Source: Anoxypelagibacter sp902613655 (GTDB lineage Bacteria; Pseudomonadota; Alphaproteobacteria; Pelagibacterales; Pelagibacteraceae). From it: a DNA stretch of 64,000 nt. The number at the start of each line of letters is the position of its first letter. Position 1 is the first letter of the stretch. Below are positions 43,367 to 51,685 of this stretch, one piece after another. The translations under genes were made by a program, and so were the position numbers. The DNA lies in the NCBI GenBank assembly GCA_902613655.1, contig CACMHR010000004.1, positions 27,020 to 91,019 on the forward strand, read 5' to 3'. The notes below the pieces were generated by a model. It had not been told where the DNA came from. It did not search any database and worked only from the letters and a program-made list of their open reading frames with translations.

Positions 43367-44809
43367 TTAACCAGAAAGGCCAAGATGAGTATATTTAATA
43401 TTCAAATAATCCTTTATACCAACCGAACCACCTTCTCGACCGTAGCCGGTTTGTTTTATGCCGCCGAAAGGTGTCTCTGCTGTGGCAACTACCGGTGTGT
43501 TTACAGCCACAACACCTGTTTCTAGTTGCTCAGAAGCTTTAAATGCTTTTTCCATAGAATTTGTACAAACATATCCTGCTAAACCGCAATCATGTTTGTT
43601 TGCTCTTTTTATTACTTCATCAAAATTTTTAAAGGTTGTTATAGCAGTTATTGGTCCGAAAGGTTCTTCCGTCATTACAGTAAAATCATCTTGAACATTA
43701 TCAATTATAGTAGGCTCATAAAAATAACCTTTGTTAAATCCTGCTGGTCGTTTACCGCCATAAAGAACTTTTCCGCCTTCTTTTTTTGTTTTTTCTACTA
43801 ATTTTTCAATTTCTTCTAATCTTTTTTTTGTTGTAATTGGTCCAAGATTAACTCCTTCTTTCATTCCGTCACCAAGTTTAAGTTTTTTAGTTTTCTCAAC
43901 AAATGTTTTTGCAAATTCATTTTTTTTGCTTTCATGAATATAAAATCGGCTTGGCGAAATACACACTTGGCCATTATTTCTATATTTTGATGTAATTGCC
44001 ATATCAGTAACTTTGTCAATATTAGAGTCTTCAAAAACAATAAAAGGTGCATGACCACTTAGCTCCATTGTAACTCTTTGAACTTTGTCAGCTGCTTTTT
44101 TTAAAATTAGTTTTCCTACTCTTGTCGAACCAGTTATTGAAACTTTTTTTACAATATTTGAGGAGATAAGTTCATTTGATACTTCTTCTGGATCTCCTGA
44201 TAAAAGATTAACAACACCTGGAGGTATGCCTGCATCATTCATAATATTCATTAATTCCATAACAGCGCCAGGAGTTATTACGTCTGGTTTTACAATTACA
44301 GAACATCCTGCAGCTAATGCTGTTGAGATTTTTCTTGAAGCCAATATGATTGGAAAGTTCCAGGGTATAAGTGCTGCCACAACTCCAACAGGCTGATAAA
44401 TAACTTGAACTCTAGTATCCTCAAATCTGCTTTCAACTGTTTGACCAAATATTCTTTTAGTTTCTTCTGCGTTCCATTCAAAAATATCAGCGCCACCGCC
44501 TACTTCACCTTCGCCTTCTACTAATGGTTTACCAACTTCTAATGCTAACCATTTTGCTAATTCTTTTTTTCTTTCACGCATTAAATCGGCTATTTTTCTA
44601 ATTTTGTATGATCTCTTCCAGGCGGGAGTTTTCTTCCAAATTTGAAAACCCTTTTCGGCTGATTTAAGCGCTTTTAAAACATCTACTTTTGTTGCTTTTG
44701 ATGCCTTACCAATGAGCTCTTCGGTTGCTGGGTTTATAACGTCGTAAGTTTCTTTTTTTTCAGAAGGCTGCCATTTTCCGTCTATGAATTGACCAAATTT
44801 TGAATACAT
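43367..44809 (-). CDS. NAD(P)-dependent aldehyde dehydrogenase
   Basis: A 480-residue aldehyde dehydrogenase of the succinate-semialdehyde/betaine-aldehyde type. It shows GVVAALIPWNFPIILASRK, the cofactor lysine in VIVKPDVITPG, the coenzyme loop ITGSTRVGK, the general base Glu in TMELSGHAPFIVFED, nucleophile Cys in NNGQVCISPSRFY, and EEPFGPI. The common ELGG reads ELSG. CoA-acylating MmsA/IolA marks are absent, so simple oxidation to an acid is more likely. It opens the six-gene leftward run, 59 bases from divergent iolD. Confidence 0.9.
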   Translation of the reverse strand: MYSKFGQFIDGKWQPSEKKETYDVINPATEELIGKASKATKVDVLKALKSAEKGFQIWKKTPAWKRSYKIRKIADLMRERKKELAKWLALEVGKPLVEGEGEVGGGADIFEWNAEETKRIFGQTVESRFEDTRVQVIYQPVGVVAALIPWNFPIILASRKISTALAAGCSVIVKPDVITPGAVMELMNIMNDAGIPPGVVNLLSGDPEEVSNELISSNIVKKVSITGSTRVGKLILKKAADKVQRVTMELSGHAPFIVFEDSNIDKVTDMAITSKYRNNGQVCISPSRFYIHESKKNEFAKTFVEKTKKLKLGDGMKEGVNLGPITTKKRLEEIEKLVEKTKKEGGKVLYGGKRPAGFNKGYFYEPTIIDNVQDDFTVMTEEPFGPITAITTFKNFDEVIKRANKHDCGLAGYVCTNSMEKAFKASEQLETGVVAVNTPVVATAETPFGGIKQTGYGREGGSVGIKDYLNIKYTHLGLSG

Positions 44810-44846
44810 TATTTAAATTTTTATTGCTTAAAAGTGCAATATTTCC

Positions 44847-44856
44847 TAGGGTTCAC
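44847..44856 (+). promoter_or_regulatory. 10-mer shared with the ABC operon leader, upstream of iolD
   Basis: TAGGGTTCAC lies 12 bases ahead of the iolD start. The same 10 bases recur at 48988-48997, 57 bases ahead of the sugar-binding-protein gene. A small inverted repeat (ATTGC...GCAAT) is just upstream. Common regulation is a guess from the shared word. Confidence 0.3.
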
Positions 44857-44868
44857 TTTAAATAATTT

Positions 44869-46713
44869 ATGAAAAAAATTCAACTAACTTGTGCCCACGC
44901 TATCGTAAAATATCTGATATCGCAAAAAATATTAGTTGATGGCAAGAAATTACCTCTGTTTGCAGGTGCTTTTGGAATTTTTGGCCATGGAAATGTAGCT
45001 TGTCTAGGACAGGCTTTAGAGGAAAGTCAAAAAGATCTTCCTACTTGGAGAGGTCATCACGAACAAAATATGGCTTTAACGGGAATAGCTTATGCAAGAG
45101 CAAAGAGAAGAAAACAAATTTTTGTAGCCACAAGTTCTGTTGGTCCTGGTTCAACTAATCTATTGACTGCTGCTGCAGTAGCTATGAGCAATAGATTACC
45201 AATACTTTTTTTACCTGGAGATACATATGCTAATAGAATGCCAGATCCAGTATTGCAACAAGTTGAACATTTCAACAATCCTAATATTACACAAAATGAT
45301 GCTTTTAAATATGTAACCAGATATTTTGATAGAATAACTAGACCTGAACAAATTTTACAAACTTTACCGCAAGCTATTCAAACTATGATTGACCCTGCAG
45401 ACTGCGGACCTGCATGCATTTCTTTATCTCAAGATGTACAGGGTGAGGTTTTTGATTATCCAGAGGAATTTTTTAAAGAAAAAGTTCATACAATTAGAAG
45501 ACCAAGGCCAGATGATTATCAAATAAAGCAAGCTGCTGAGATAATTAAAAAATCTAAAAATCCAATTATTATTTCGGGTGGTGGTGTCTTTTATTCTGAT
45601 GCAATGAAAGAATTAAGTGAATTTGCAAAAAAACATAATATTCCAACTGCGCAAACTGTAATGGGCTATTCAACTATGAAAAAAGATGACCCATACTTTT
45701 TAGGAGCTATTGGTGGTTTTGGAGGCAAGGCGACAAATAATTTTATGAAAAAAACGGACTTGGCAATAGCTGTTGGAACTAAATTAGCTGACTTTACAAC
45801 TGGATCTTGGTCAAATTTTGAAAATCCAAATTTTAAATTAGTATCAATAAATGTTTCTAGATTTGACGCAAATAAACACATGGCGGAATCGGTTGTTGGT
45901 GACGCAAAAGTTTCACTTCTGGATATTTCAAATGCTTTGGGTAATTGGAAGGCGCCAGATGACTGGTATAAAAAATCTAGAGAAGCTTTAAATTCTTGGA
46001 ATAATTATTTAGATAAGGAAAGTGGTCCTACAAATCAAAAATTGCCATCTTATGCTCATGTAGCTGGAGCAATTTATAGAAAATCAGATCCTTCTGATAT
46101 TGCCGTGACAGCAGCAGGTGGTTTAGTTGGCGAAGTTCTTCAAGTGTGGCGACCAAGAGAATTAAACACTCATGAAACTGAATGGGGTTTTAGTTGTATG
46201 AGTTATGAAATTTCGGGAGCGTTAGGTATTAAAATGGCAAACCCCAAAAAGGAAGTAATTGCATTTGTAGGTGATGGTTCTTATCTTTTATATAATTCTG
46301 ATATTTATAGTTCAGTGATTACAAATCATAAATTAATTATAGTTGTTTGTGACAATGGAGGTCATGCTGTTATCAACCGTTTGCAGCTTTATAAAGGTGG
46401 TAAAGAATTTAATTGTTTATTTGAAAGCTCCAAGGTTGATAATTTAAAAAACATTGATTTTGCTAAACATGCTGAAAGTTTAGGGGCAACTGGTGAAAAT
46501 GTAAGTTCTGTAAGTGATCTTGAGGCTGCTTTTGTAAGGGCAAAAAAATCTAAATCAACTTACGTAATTTCTATTAAAACTGACGGTTACCAATGGTTAG
46601 AAGGATCAGCTTATTGGGAAAGCCCTACATTGCAAAAAACCTCAACAAAAGAAAATGAAAAAGCGCTAAAAGAACATCTTGAAGGTAAGTCTAAACAAAG
46701 ACAAGGTGTTTAA
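44869..46713 (+). CDS. iolD: 3D-(3,5/4)-trihydroxycyclohexane-1,2-dione hydrolase
   Basis: Thiamine-diphosphate enzyme that opens the ring of the inositol-derived dione to 5-deoxy-glucuronate. The 614-residue length fits IolD. It starts with LTCAHAIVKYL, then FAGAFGIFGHGNVACLGQAL, the catalytic Glu in WRGHHEQNMALTGIAYA, SSVGPGSTNLLTAAAVA, and GDTYANRMPDPVLQQVEH. The cofactor site is VGDGSYLLYNSDIYSSVI...DNGGHAVINRLQ. The AFGIFGHGNVAGLG-like block near the N-terminus and the TYANR-DPVLQQ block separate it from acetolactate synthases. It is followed after 5 bases by a dehydrogenase gene. Confidence 0.94.
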   Translation: MKKIQLTCAHAIVKYLISQKILVDGKKLPLFAGAFGIFGHGNVACLGQALEESQKDLPTWRGHHEQNMALTGIAYARAKRRKQIFVATSSVGPGSTNLLTAAAVAMSNRLPILFLPGDTYANRMPDPVLQQVEHFNNPNITQNDAFKYVTRYFDRITRPEQILQTLPQAIQTMIDPADCGPACISLSQDVQGEVFDYPEEFFKEKVHTIRRPRPDDYQIKQAAEIIKKSKNPIIISGGGVFYSDAMKELSEFAKKHNIPTAQTVMGYSTMKKDDPYFLGAIGGFGGKATNNFMKKTDLAIAVGTKLADFTTGSWSNFENPNFKLVSINVSRFDANKHMAESVVGDAKVSLLDISNALGNWKAPDDWYKKSREALNSWNNYLDKESGPTNQKLPSYAHVAGAIYRKSDPSDIAVTAAGGLVGEVLQVWRPRELNTHETEWGFSCMSYEISGALGIKMANPKKEVIAFVGDGSYLLYNSDIYSSVITNHKLIIVVCDNGGHAVINRLQLYKGGKEFNCLFESSKVDNLKNIDFAKHAESLGATGENVSSVSDLEAAFVRAKKSKSTYVISIKTDGYQWLEGSAYWESPTLQKTSTKENEKALKEHLEGKSKQRQGV

Positions 46714-46718
46714 CCTAA

Positions 46719-47876
46719 ATGCAAAAAGTATTCAAAGTCGGTCTTATTGGTTGTGGCCATATAGCCGAAACTTATTTCAAAGGTCACAAATACTTTAATA
46801 ATTTTAGAATTATCAAATGTGCCGATATCAAACATTCGGCTGCGAAAAAATGTGCATCTCTTTATAAAATAAAGGCAGTAAGTGTTAAAGATATTCTTAA
46901 AGATAAAGAAATTGAAATTATATTAAACCTTACAATACCAAAAGCGCATTTTGAAGTTTCAAAGAAAGCACTTTTGAATAATAAACATGTTTATACAGAA
47001 AAACCAATGGCAATTGATGTTGAACATGGAAAAGAATTGGTAAAAATCGCTAAAAGAAAAAAATTATATATTGGTAATGCTCCAGATACTTTTCTTGGCG
47101 GAGGAAATCAAAAATCAAAAGAATTAATAGAAAAAAATCAAATTGGTAAAATCAACTTAGGAAATATTATTTTTGCTTATCCTGGTGTTCAATCTTATCA
47201 TCCAAATCCAGAACCTTGGTTTGCAAAAAAGGAAGGTGGTCCAGTTATTGATATGGGTCCATATTATTTAACAGCATTGGTTAATTTACTTGGTCCTGCA
47301 AAACAAGTGTGGGGAAGTTTGATGTGGAATAAAAAAAGAAGAATAATTGGTATTGGCCCTAGAAAAGGTAAATCTATCAAAGTACTTTGTCCAACTACTT
47401 ATCTTGGAACAATATTTTTTAAAAATAAAACAATAATAAGATTTACCCTTTCATTTGATGTTATTGCACATCATAGGAACCATATTGAATTGTACGGAGA
47501 TAAAGGATCTATTCTCGTACCTGATCCAAATATGTTTGGTGGATCTGTTTATACGTGTAAAAAGCTAGGTGGTGATTGGAAAGAATATAAAACAAATAAA
47601 ATGCCGCTAGGAAAAATAAATATTCGCCAAAAAAGTCTAAGGGCTAACGAAGCACCAATAAATGCAAATTATAGAGGAGTTGGTTTAGCAGAGATGGCGT
47701 ATTGTATTAAGAATAAAAAAAAACATAGATGTAATGGTGAACTTTCGCTCCACGTACTAGACATAATTAAATCAATAATGTACGCAGCAAAAATAGGTAA
47801 ACGAGTAAATATAAAAACGTCTTGTCAAATACCAAAATTATTTTCAAGCAAAGAAGTCAATAAAATATTGAAATAA
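46719..47876 (+). CDS. Gfo/Idh/MocA family dehydrogenase (inositol/sugar type)
   Basis: A 385-residue NAD(P)-dependent dehydrogenase. It opens with VGLIGCGHIAETYFKGH, has the catalytic Lys in HVYTEKPMAIDVEHGKELV, and the His/Asp region GGPVIDMGPYYLTALVNLLGP. A glycine-rich FLGGGNQKSKELIE block follows the active-site Lys. It is longer than typical IolG and has an added C-terminal domain segment. Being 5 bases from iolD suggests it acts on an inositol isomer, an inosose or a related sugar. Confidence 0.85.
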   Translation: MQKVFKVGLIGCGHIAETYFKGHKYFNNFRIIKCADIKHSAAKKCASLYKIKAVSVKDILKDKEIEIILNLTIPKAHFEVSKKALLNNKHVYTEKPMAIDVEHGKELVKIAKRKKLYIGNAPDTFLGGGNQKSKELIEKNQIGKINLGNIIFAYPGVQSYHPNPEPWFAKKEGGPVIDMGPYYLTALVNLLGPAKQVWGSLMWNKKRRIIGIGPRKGKSIKVLCPTTYLGTIFFKNKTIIRFTLSFDVIAHHRNHIELYGDKGSILVPDPNMFGGSVYTCKKLGGDWKEYKTNKMPLGKINIRQKSLRANEAPINANYRGVGLAEMAYCIKNKKKHRCNGELSLHVLDIIKSIMYAAKIGKRVNIKTSCQIPKLFSSKEVNKILK

Positions 47877-47882
47877 AACAGT

Positions 47883-48896
47883 CTAAATACGATATCTTTT
47901 TTTATTATTATCAAATAAAAAGATTTTATTCTTTGAAAATGAAATTTGTTTAAGATTTTGTGAAATATTATCAGATGTCTTAATTCTTAATTCCTGACCT
48001 TTAAATGTTGCATAAACAATTTTTTCAAAACCTAGATTTTCAATAAGATCGACTTTTATATCAAGTTTTATTTCACCATTTCCATTTGTAAGGATGTGTT
48101 CCGGTCTTATCCCTAAATACGTTTCTGGCTTCAAATTTAAATTCTTTAATAAAGACTCAATACCATTCTTCAAAATATTCATTTTTGGTACGCCTATGAA
48201 TTCAGCTACAAATATATTGCTTGGATTATTATAAATTTCATCTGGAGTTCCAACCTGTTCAACATTTCCATTATTCAAAATGACAATTTTATCAGCAAGT
48301 GTCATTGCTTCAATTTGATCATGGGTTACATAGATCATATTAGTGTTCAGTTGTTTGTGTAGTTTTGATATTTCAACACGCATTTCTGACCTTAGTGCTG
48401 CATCTAGATTCGAAAGTGGTTCATCAAATAAGAAAAGTTTTGGGTTCCTAGTTATTGCGCGGCCAATAGCTACTCTCTGCCTTTGCCCACCTGAAAGCTG
48501 TCTGGGTTTTCTTTCAAGCAAATCTTCAATTTGAAGAGTTTTGGCAGCGTCTTTTACTTTCTTATCAATTTCATTTTTTTCAAGCTTTTCTGTTTTTAAA
48601 CCAAAAGACATGTTTTCATAAACATTCATGTGTGGGTATAAAGCGTATGATTGAAAAACCATCGCAATTCCTCTTTTTGAAGGAATTAAATTATTTATTA
48701 TTTTGTTGTCTAAATGTATTTCGCCTTTATCAACTGACTCTAAACCTGAAATCATTCTGAGCAGTGTTGATTTTCCGCATCCAGAAGGACCTACTAGAAC
48801 AATAAATTCGCCATCTTTAATTTTGATATTAAAATTATTAATTACCTTGTTGTTACCAAAAGATTTTTCAATATTTTTTAATTCTATATTAGCCAT
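47883..48896 (-). CDS. Sugar ABC transporter ATP-binding protein (UgpC/MalK/AglK type)
   Basis: A 337-residue ATPase of the CUT1 carbohydrate type. Walker A is GPSGCGKSTLLRMISGLE near residue 37, the Q-loop AMVFQSYALYPHMNVYENM, the signature LSGGQRQRVAIGRAITRNPKLFLFDEPLSNLDAALR, and the H-loop VTHDQIEAMTLADKI. The C-terminal part (from about 235) holds the TOBE/OB regulatory domain with YLGIRPEHIL. It is divergent from the binding-protein operon 49055-54127 across 158 bases and is its likely motor. Confidence 0.92.
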   Translation of the reverse strand: MANIELKNIEKSFGNNKVINNFNIKIKDGEFIVLVGPSGCGKSTLLRMISGLESVDKGEIHLDNKIINNLIPSKRGIAMVFQSYALYPHMNVYENMSFGLKTEKLEKNEIDKKVKDAAKTLQIEDLLERKPRQLSGGQRQRVAIGRAITRNPKLFLFDEPLSNLDAALRSEMRVEISKLHKQLNTNMIYVTHDQIEAMTLADKIVILNNGNVEQVGTPDEIYNNPSNIFVAEFIGVPKMNILKNGIESLLKNLNLKPETYLGIRPEHILTNGNGEIKLDIKVDLIENLGFEKIVYATFKGQELRIKTSDNISQNLKQISFSKNKIFLFDNNKKRYRI

Positions 48897-48987
48897 ACAA
48901 CTTCAAGTTTAACTTTGTGTATTTAGTTTTATTTTTCTTCAAAAAATAAAGTAAAGTAAAAATTCAATAGCTTCTATAATTTTTTTA

Positions 48988-48997
48988 TAGGGTTCAC
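48988..48997 (+). promoter_or_regulatory. 10-mer shared with the iolD leader, upstream of the Agl-like operon
   Basis: The same TAGGGTTCAC as at 44847-44856, in the divergent gap between the ATPase and binding-protein genes. It directly follows a small inverted repeat CTATAA-N5-TTATAG (48974-48990). Whether it is a regulator site or core promoter element is not known. Confidence 0.3.
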
Positions 48998-49054
48998 ATT
49001 CCCATCAATTTTGGTAGGTTTTCTCGTTAAATTAATTATTCATATGGGGGAAAA

Positions 49055-50377
49055 ATGAGAAAAATATTAATTTATTTATTTGCTTTTACGTTTTTGGCTA
49101 ACTCTAGCTTCGCTGGAATAACTTTCTGGACGACTGAAGTGCAGCCTGCAAGAATGGAAAAGCAAAAAGAGATGGCTAAAGCTTTTGAAGCCAAGTCAGG
49201 TATTGCAGTAGAAGTAATTCCTGTTGAAGAAAAAGATCTTGGAAAAAGAGCAACGGCTGCAGCAGCTGCAGGTGATCTACCTGATGTGATCTATCATACA
49301 CTTCAGTATGTATTACCATGGGCAGAAGCTGGAATATTGGACGTAAGTGCTAACAACGCAGTTGTTAAATCTTTGGGCAAAGATACTTTTGCGCCAGGTG
49401 CACTTAACATGGCAAAAAAAGGTGGAAAAATTGCTGCTGTACCAGTCGATGGTTGGACACAGATGGTAGTTTATAGAAAAGATTTATTTAAAGAATTTAA
49501 TCTTCAACCACCAACAAATTATGAAAACATTTCTAAAGCTGTAAAAGCTTTATCTAATGCTGACAGATTTGGATTCGTTGCCGCTACTAAAACAGATGAA
49601 AACTTTATGAGCCAGGTACTAGAACACGTACTTCTAGCTAATGGAGTTAACTTTGTTAAAAAAGGTGGAACTAAGAAACAAGGTAAAGAACTTAAAAATG
49701 CTTTAGTATTTTACAAACAACTAGCTAAAGCGAGCCCTCCAGGAGAATTATTCTGGAAACAATCAAGAGAACTTTACTTCGCTGGTAAAACACCGATGAT
49801 CATATGGTCACCATTTATTATGGATGAATTAGCAGGTTTAAGAGACTCTGCTCCTCCAACAATAAATAGCGATCCAACATCACCAGAGCTTGCATCAAAA
49901 ACTGGATTCATTACAAACTTTAGTGGCCCAGATAATAAAAAAGGTGCTGCTTGGGCAGATGTAAGATACTTTGGTATTACTGCTGATGCTGATACTGATG
50001 AAGCTAAAAAATTCGTTGAGTACTCAATGAACGAAGGATATACAGCTACATTAGCAATCGCACCAGAAGGTAAATTTCCTGTAAGAAGAGGAAATGCTAG
50101 TGATCCAGCCGCGTTTACAAAAGCTTGGAGTAAACTTCCAGTAGGTGTTGATAGAAAGAAACCTTTAACTGAACTATATTCTGGCGATGTTATTAATAAC
50201 ATTGTTGCAGGTTTAGATACTGCTAACAGATGGGGTGTTAAAGAAGGTGAACTTTCTAGAGCATCAAAAATCATTAATGCACAATTCTTAAATAGAATCA
50301 CAAGGGAATATATTGATGATCAAATTTCAGTTGATGAAGCAGTTGATAAAATCAACGCTGAATTAGCTAAATTTTAG
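49055..50377 (+). CDS. Sugar ABC transporter, periplasmic binding protein (family 1)
   Basis: A 440-residue binding protein with a signal peptide (residues 1-20, ending SSFAG). The mature family 1 fold has ITFWTTEVQPARMEKQKEMAKAFEAKSGIAVEVIPVEEKDL, AAAAGDLPDVIYHTLQY, VPVDGWTQMVVYRKDLFKEF, and EYIDDQISVDEAVDKINAEL at the end. A GGGGGA Shine-Dalgarno stretch lies 4 bases before the ATG. It is the first gene of a rightward operon with two permeases and a glycoside hydrolase, and is closely followed by a hairpin. The ligand is unknown; a glucoside or glucosylglycerate-like compound is inferred from the hydrolase. Confidence 0.93.
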   Translation: MRKILIYLFAFTFLANSSFAGITFWTTEVQPARMEKQKEMAKAFEAKSGIAVEVIPVEEKDLGKRATAAAAAGDLPDVIYHTLQYVLPWAEAGILDVSANNAVVKSLGKDTFAPGALNMAKKGGKIAAVPVDGWTQMVVYRKDLFKEFNLQPPTNYENISKAVKALSNADRFGFVAATKTDENFMSQVLEHVLLANGVNFVKKGGTKKQGKELKNALVFYKQLAKASPPGELFWKQSRELYFAGKTPMIIWSPFIMDELAGLRDSAPPTINSDPTSPELASKTGFITNFSGPDNKKGAAWADVRYFGITADADTDEAKKFVEYSMNEGYTATLAIAPEGKFPVRRGNASDPAAFTKAWSKLPVGVDRKKPLTELYSGDVINNIVAGLDTANRWGVKEGELSRASKIINAQFLNRITREYIDDQISVDEAVDKINAELAKF

Positions 50378-50394
50378 TAAAATTATTTTAAAAA

Positions 50395-50425
50395 AGCGGG
50401 TAATATAATATTATCCGCTTTTTTT
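50395..50425 (+). terminator. Hairpin terminator/attenuator between binding-protein and permease genes
   Basis: An 11-bp stem AGCGGGTAATA / TATTATCCGCT (one G-T pair) with a TAA loop spans 50395-50419 and runs into a seven-T tract that ends at 50425. The permease start codon is the very next base. Most transcripts should end here, leaving the permease genes to read-through. Confidence 0.85.
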
Positions 50426-51685
50426 ATGACAGATACTTTATCAAAAATAGAAAAAAGAACAGCTTATACGCTCTTATTACCAGCAGTATTTTTGGTTTTC
50501 GCAATAGTATTATTTCCAATTTTTGCAAATATTTGGATAAGCTTCAAGGAAGTACAATTAAAAGATATTAGAATTCCTGAACCAAGAGCCAAAAAGATAG
50601 TAAAAAGTATTTCAGAAGATAAAACAAAATTAAAAATAGTTTACAGACTAAGAAACAGCTCATTAATTGAGGATATAAATAATATTGAATTTTTAGACAA
50701 ACTCCCAAAAAATATTGAGCCAGTAGGTCTTGACTCAAGATGTACATTTAAATCAAAAAAAATTGAATGCGATTTTGGAAATTGGAAAGCTAAATATAAA
50801 GAAAATTTTGAGATTGTTATTAGAAATATTAATAATGATGTAATTGATAAAAACATTATTAAATCACAAAAACCTAGATTAACTGGCGATGCTGACAATA
50901 TTTTGTTAACAACAAAATTTACTTTAAAGAATTTCAAACAGGTTTTTAATGAAAATGAATTTTTAGATTTATTATTAACTACTTTTTATTTTACTTTTTT
51001 TGGAACAGTTGGTGCTATCATTTTTGGAATGTTTGCTGCACAGCTAGTTAATCAAAAATTTTATGGCAGGACTTTTATGAGAAGTATTTTGCTGTTTCCA
51101 TATGTTGGGCCAGTAGTTGCTTTAGCATACACGTGGACTTTATTGCTAGATCCAAATAGTGGGACTTTAAATGCTTTACTAGTTAATTTTAATATCATTG
51201 ATAAACCTATAAATTTATTGGGCCAGAAATATTTGACATTAAACCTACTTGGCTTTGATATCAAGTTGAGGTTGGCATTAACTACAGTAATAATGTTTGA
51301 GATTTGGAGATATTTCCCCCTAGCCTTCTTGTTCATTCTAGCAAGATTGCAGGCTGTACCAAAAGATTTGTATGAAGCTGCTGAGGTTGATGGAGCAGGA
51401 CCATTAAGAAAATTTATTAATATTACTCTTCCTCAGATAACAGCAATTTTATCTATTTTATTTATGATTAGATTTATTTGGAATTTTAATAAATTTGAGG
51501 ACATTTTTCTTTTAACAGGCGGAGCATCAGGTACGAGAACATTGCCCATAAATGTTTATCAACAAGGTTTTGCTGTTTCTAATATTGGAATGGGGTCGGC
51601 GGTTTCAATAGTTATAGTTATGTTATTGATAATTTTTATGATTATTTACTTCAAATTAATTGGGAAGCGTGCAAATGAGATATAA
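50426..51685 (+). CDS. Sugar ABC transporter permease (MalF/AglF type) with periplasmic insert
   Basis: A 419-residue membrane subunit. After the first membrane helix (residues 14-38) comes a hydrophilic insert at about 45-160 with two Cys (106 and 115). Then five more helices and the EAA loop LYEAAEVDGAGPLRKFINITLPQI. The insert resembles an Ig-like, DUF11-type beta fold (NIEFLDKLPKNIEPVGLDSRC). The ATG directly abuts the U-tract of the preceding hairpin, so no Shine-Dalgarno sequence is possible in the usual place. It overlaps the second permease by 11 bases. Confidence 0.92.
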   Translation: MTDTLSKIEKRTAYTLLLPAVFLVFAIVLFPIFANIWISFKEVQLKDIRIPEPRAKKIVKSISEDKTKLKIVYRLRNSSLIEDINNIEFLDKLPKNIEPVGLDSRCTFKSKKIECDFGNWKAKYKENFEIVIRNINNDVIDKNIIKSQKPRLTGDADNILLTTKFTLKNFKQVFNENEFLDLLLTTFYFTFFGTVGAIIFGMFAAQLVNQKFYGRTFMRSILLFPYVGPVVALAYTWTLLLDPNSGTLNALLVNFNIIDKPINLLGQKYLTLNLLGFDIKLRLALTTVIMFEIWRYFPLAFLFILARLQAVPKDLYEAAEVDGAGPLRKFINITLPQITAILSILFMIRFIWNFNKFEDIFLLTGGASGTRTLPINVYQQGFAVSNIGMGSAVSIVIVMLLIIFMIIYFKLIGKRANEI

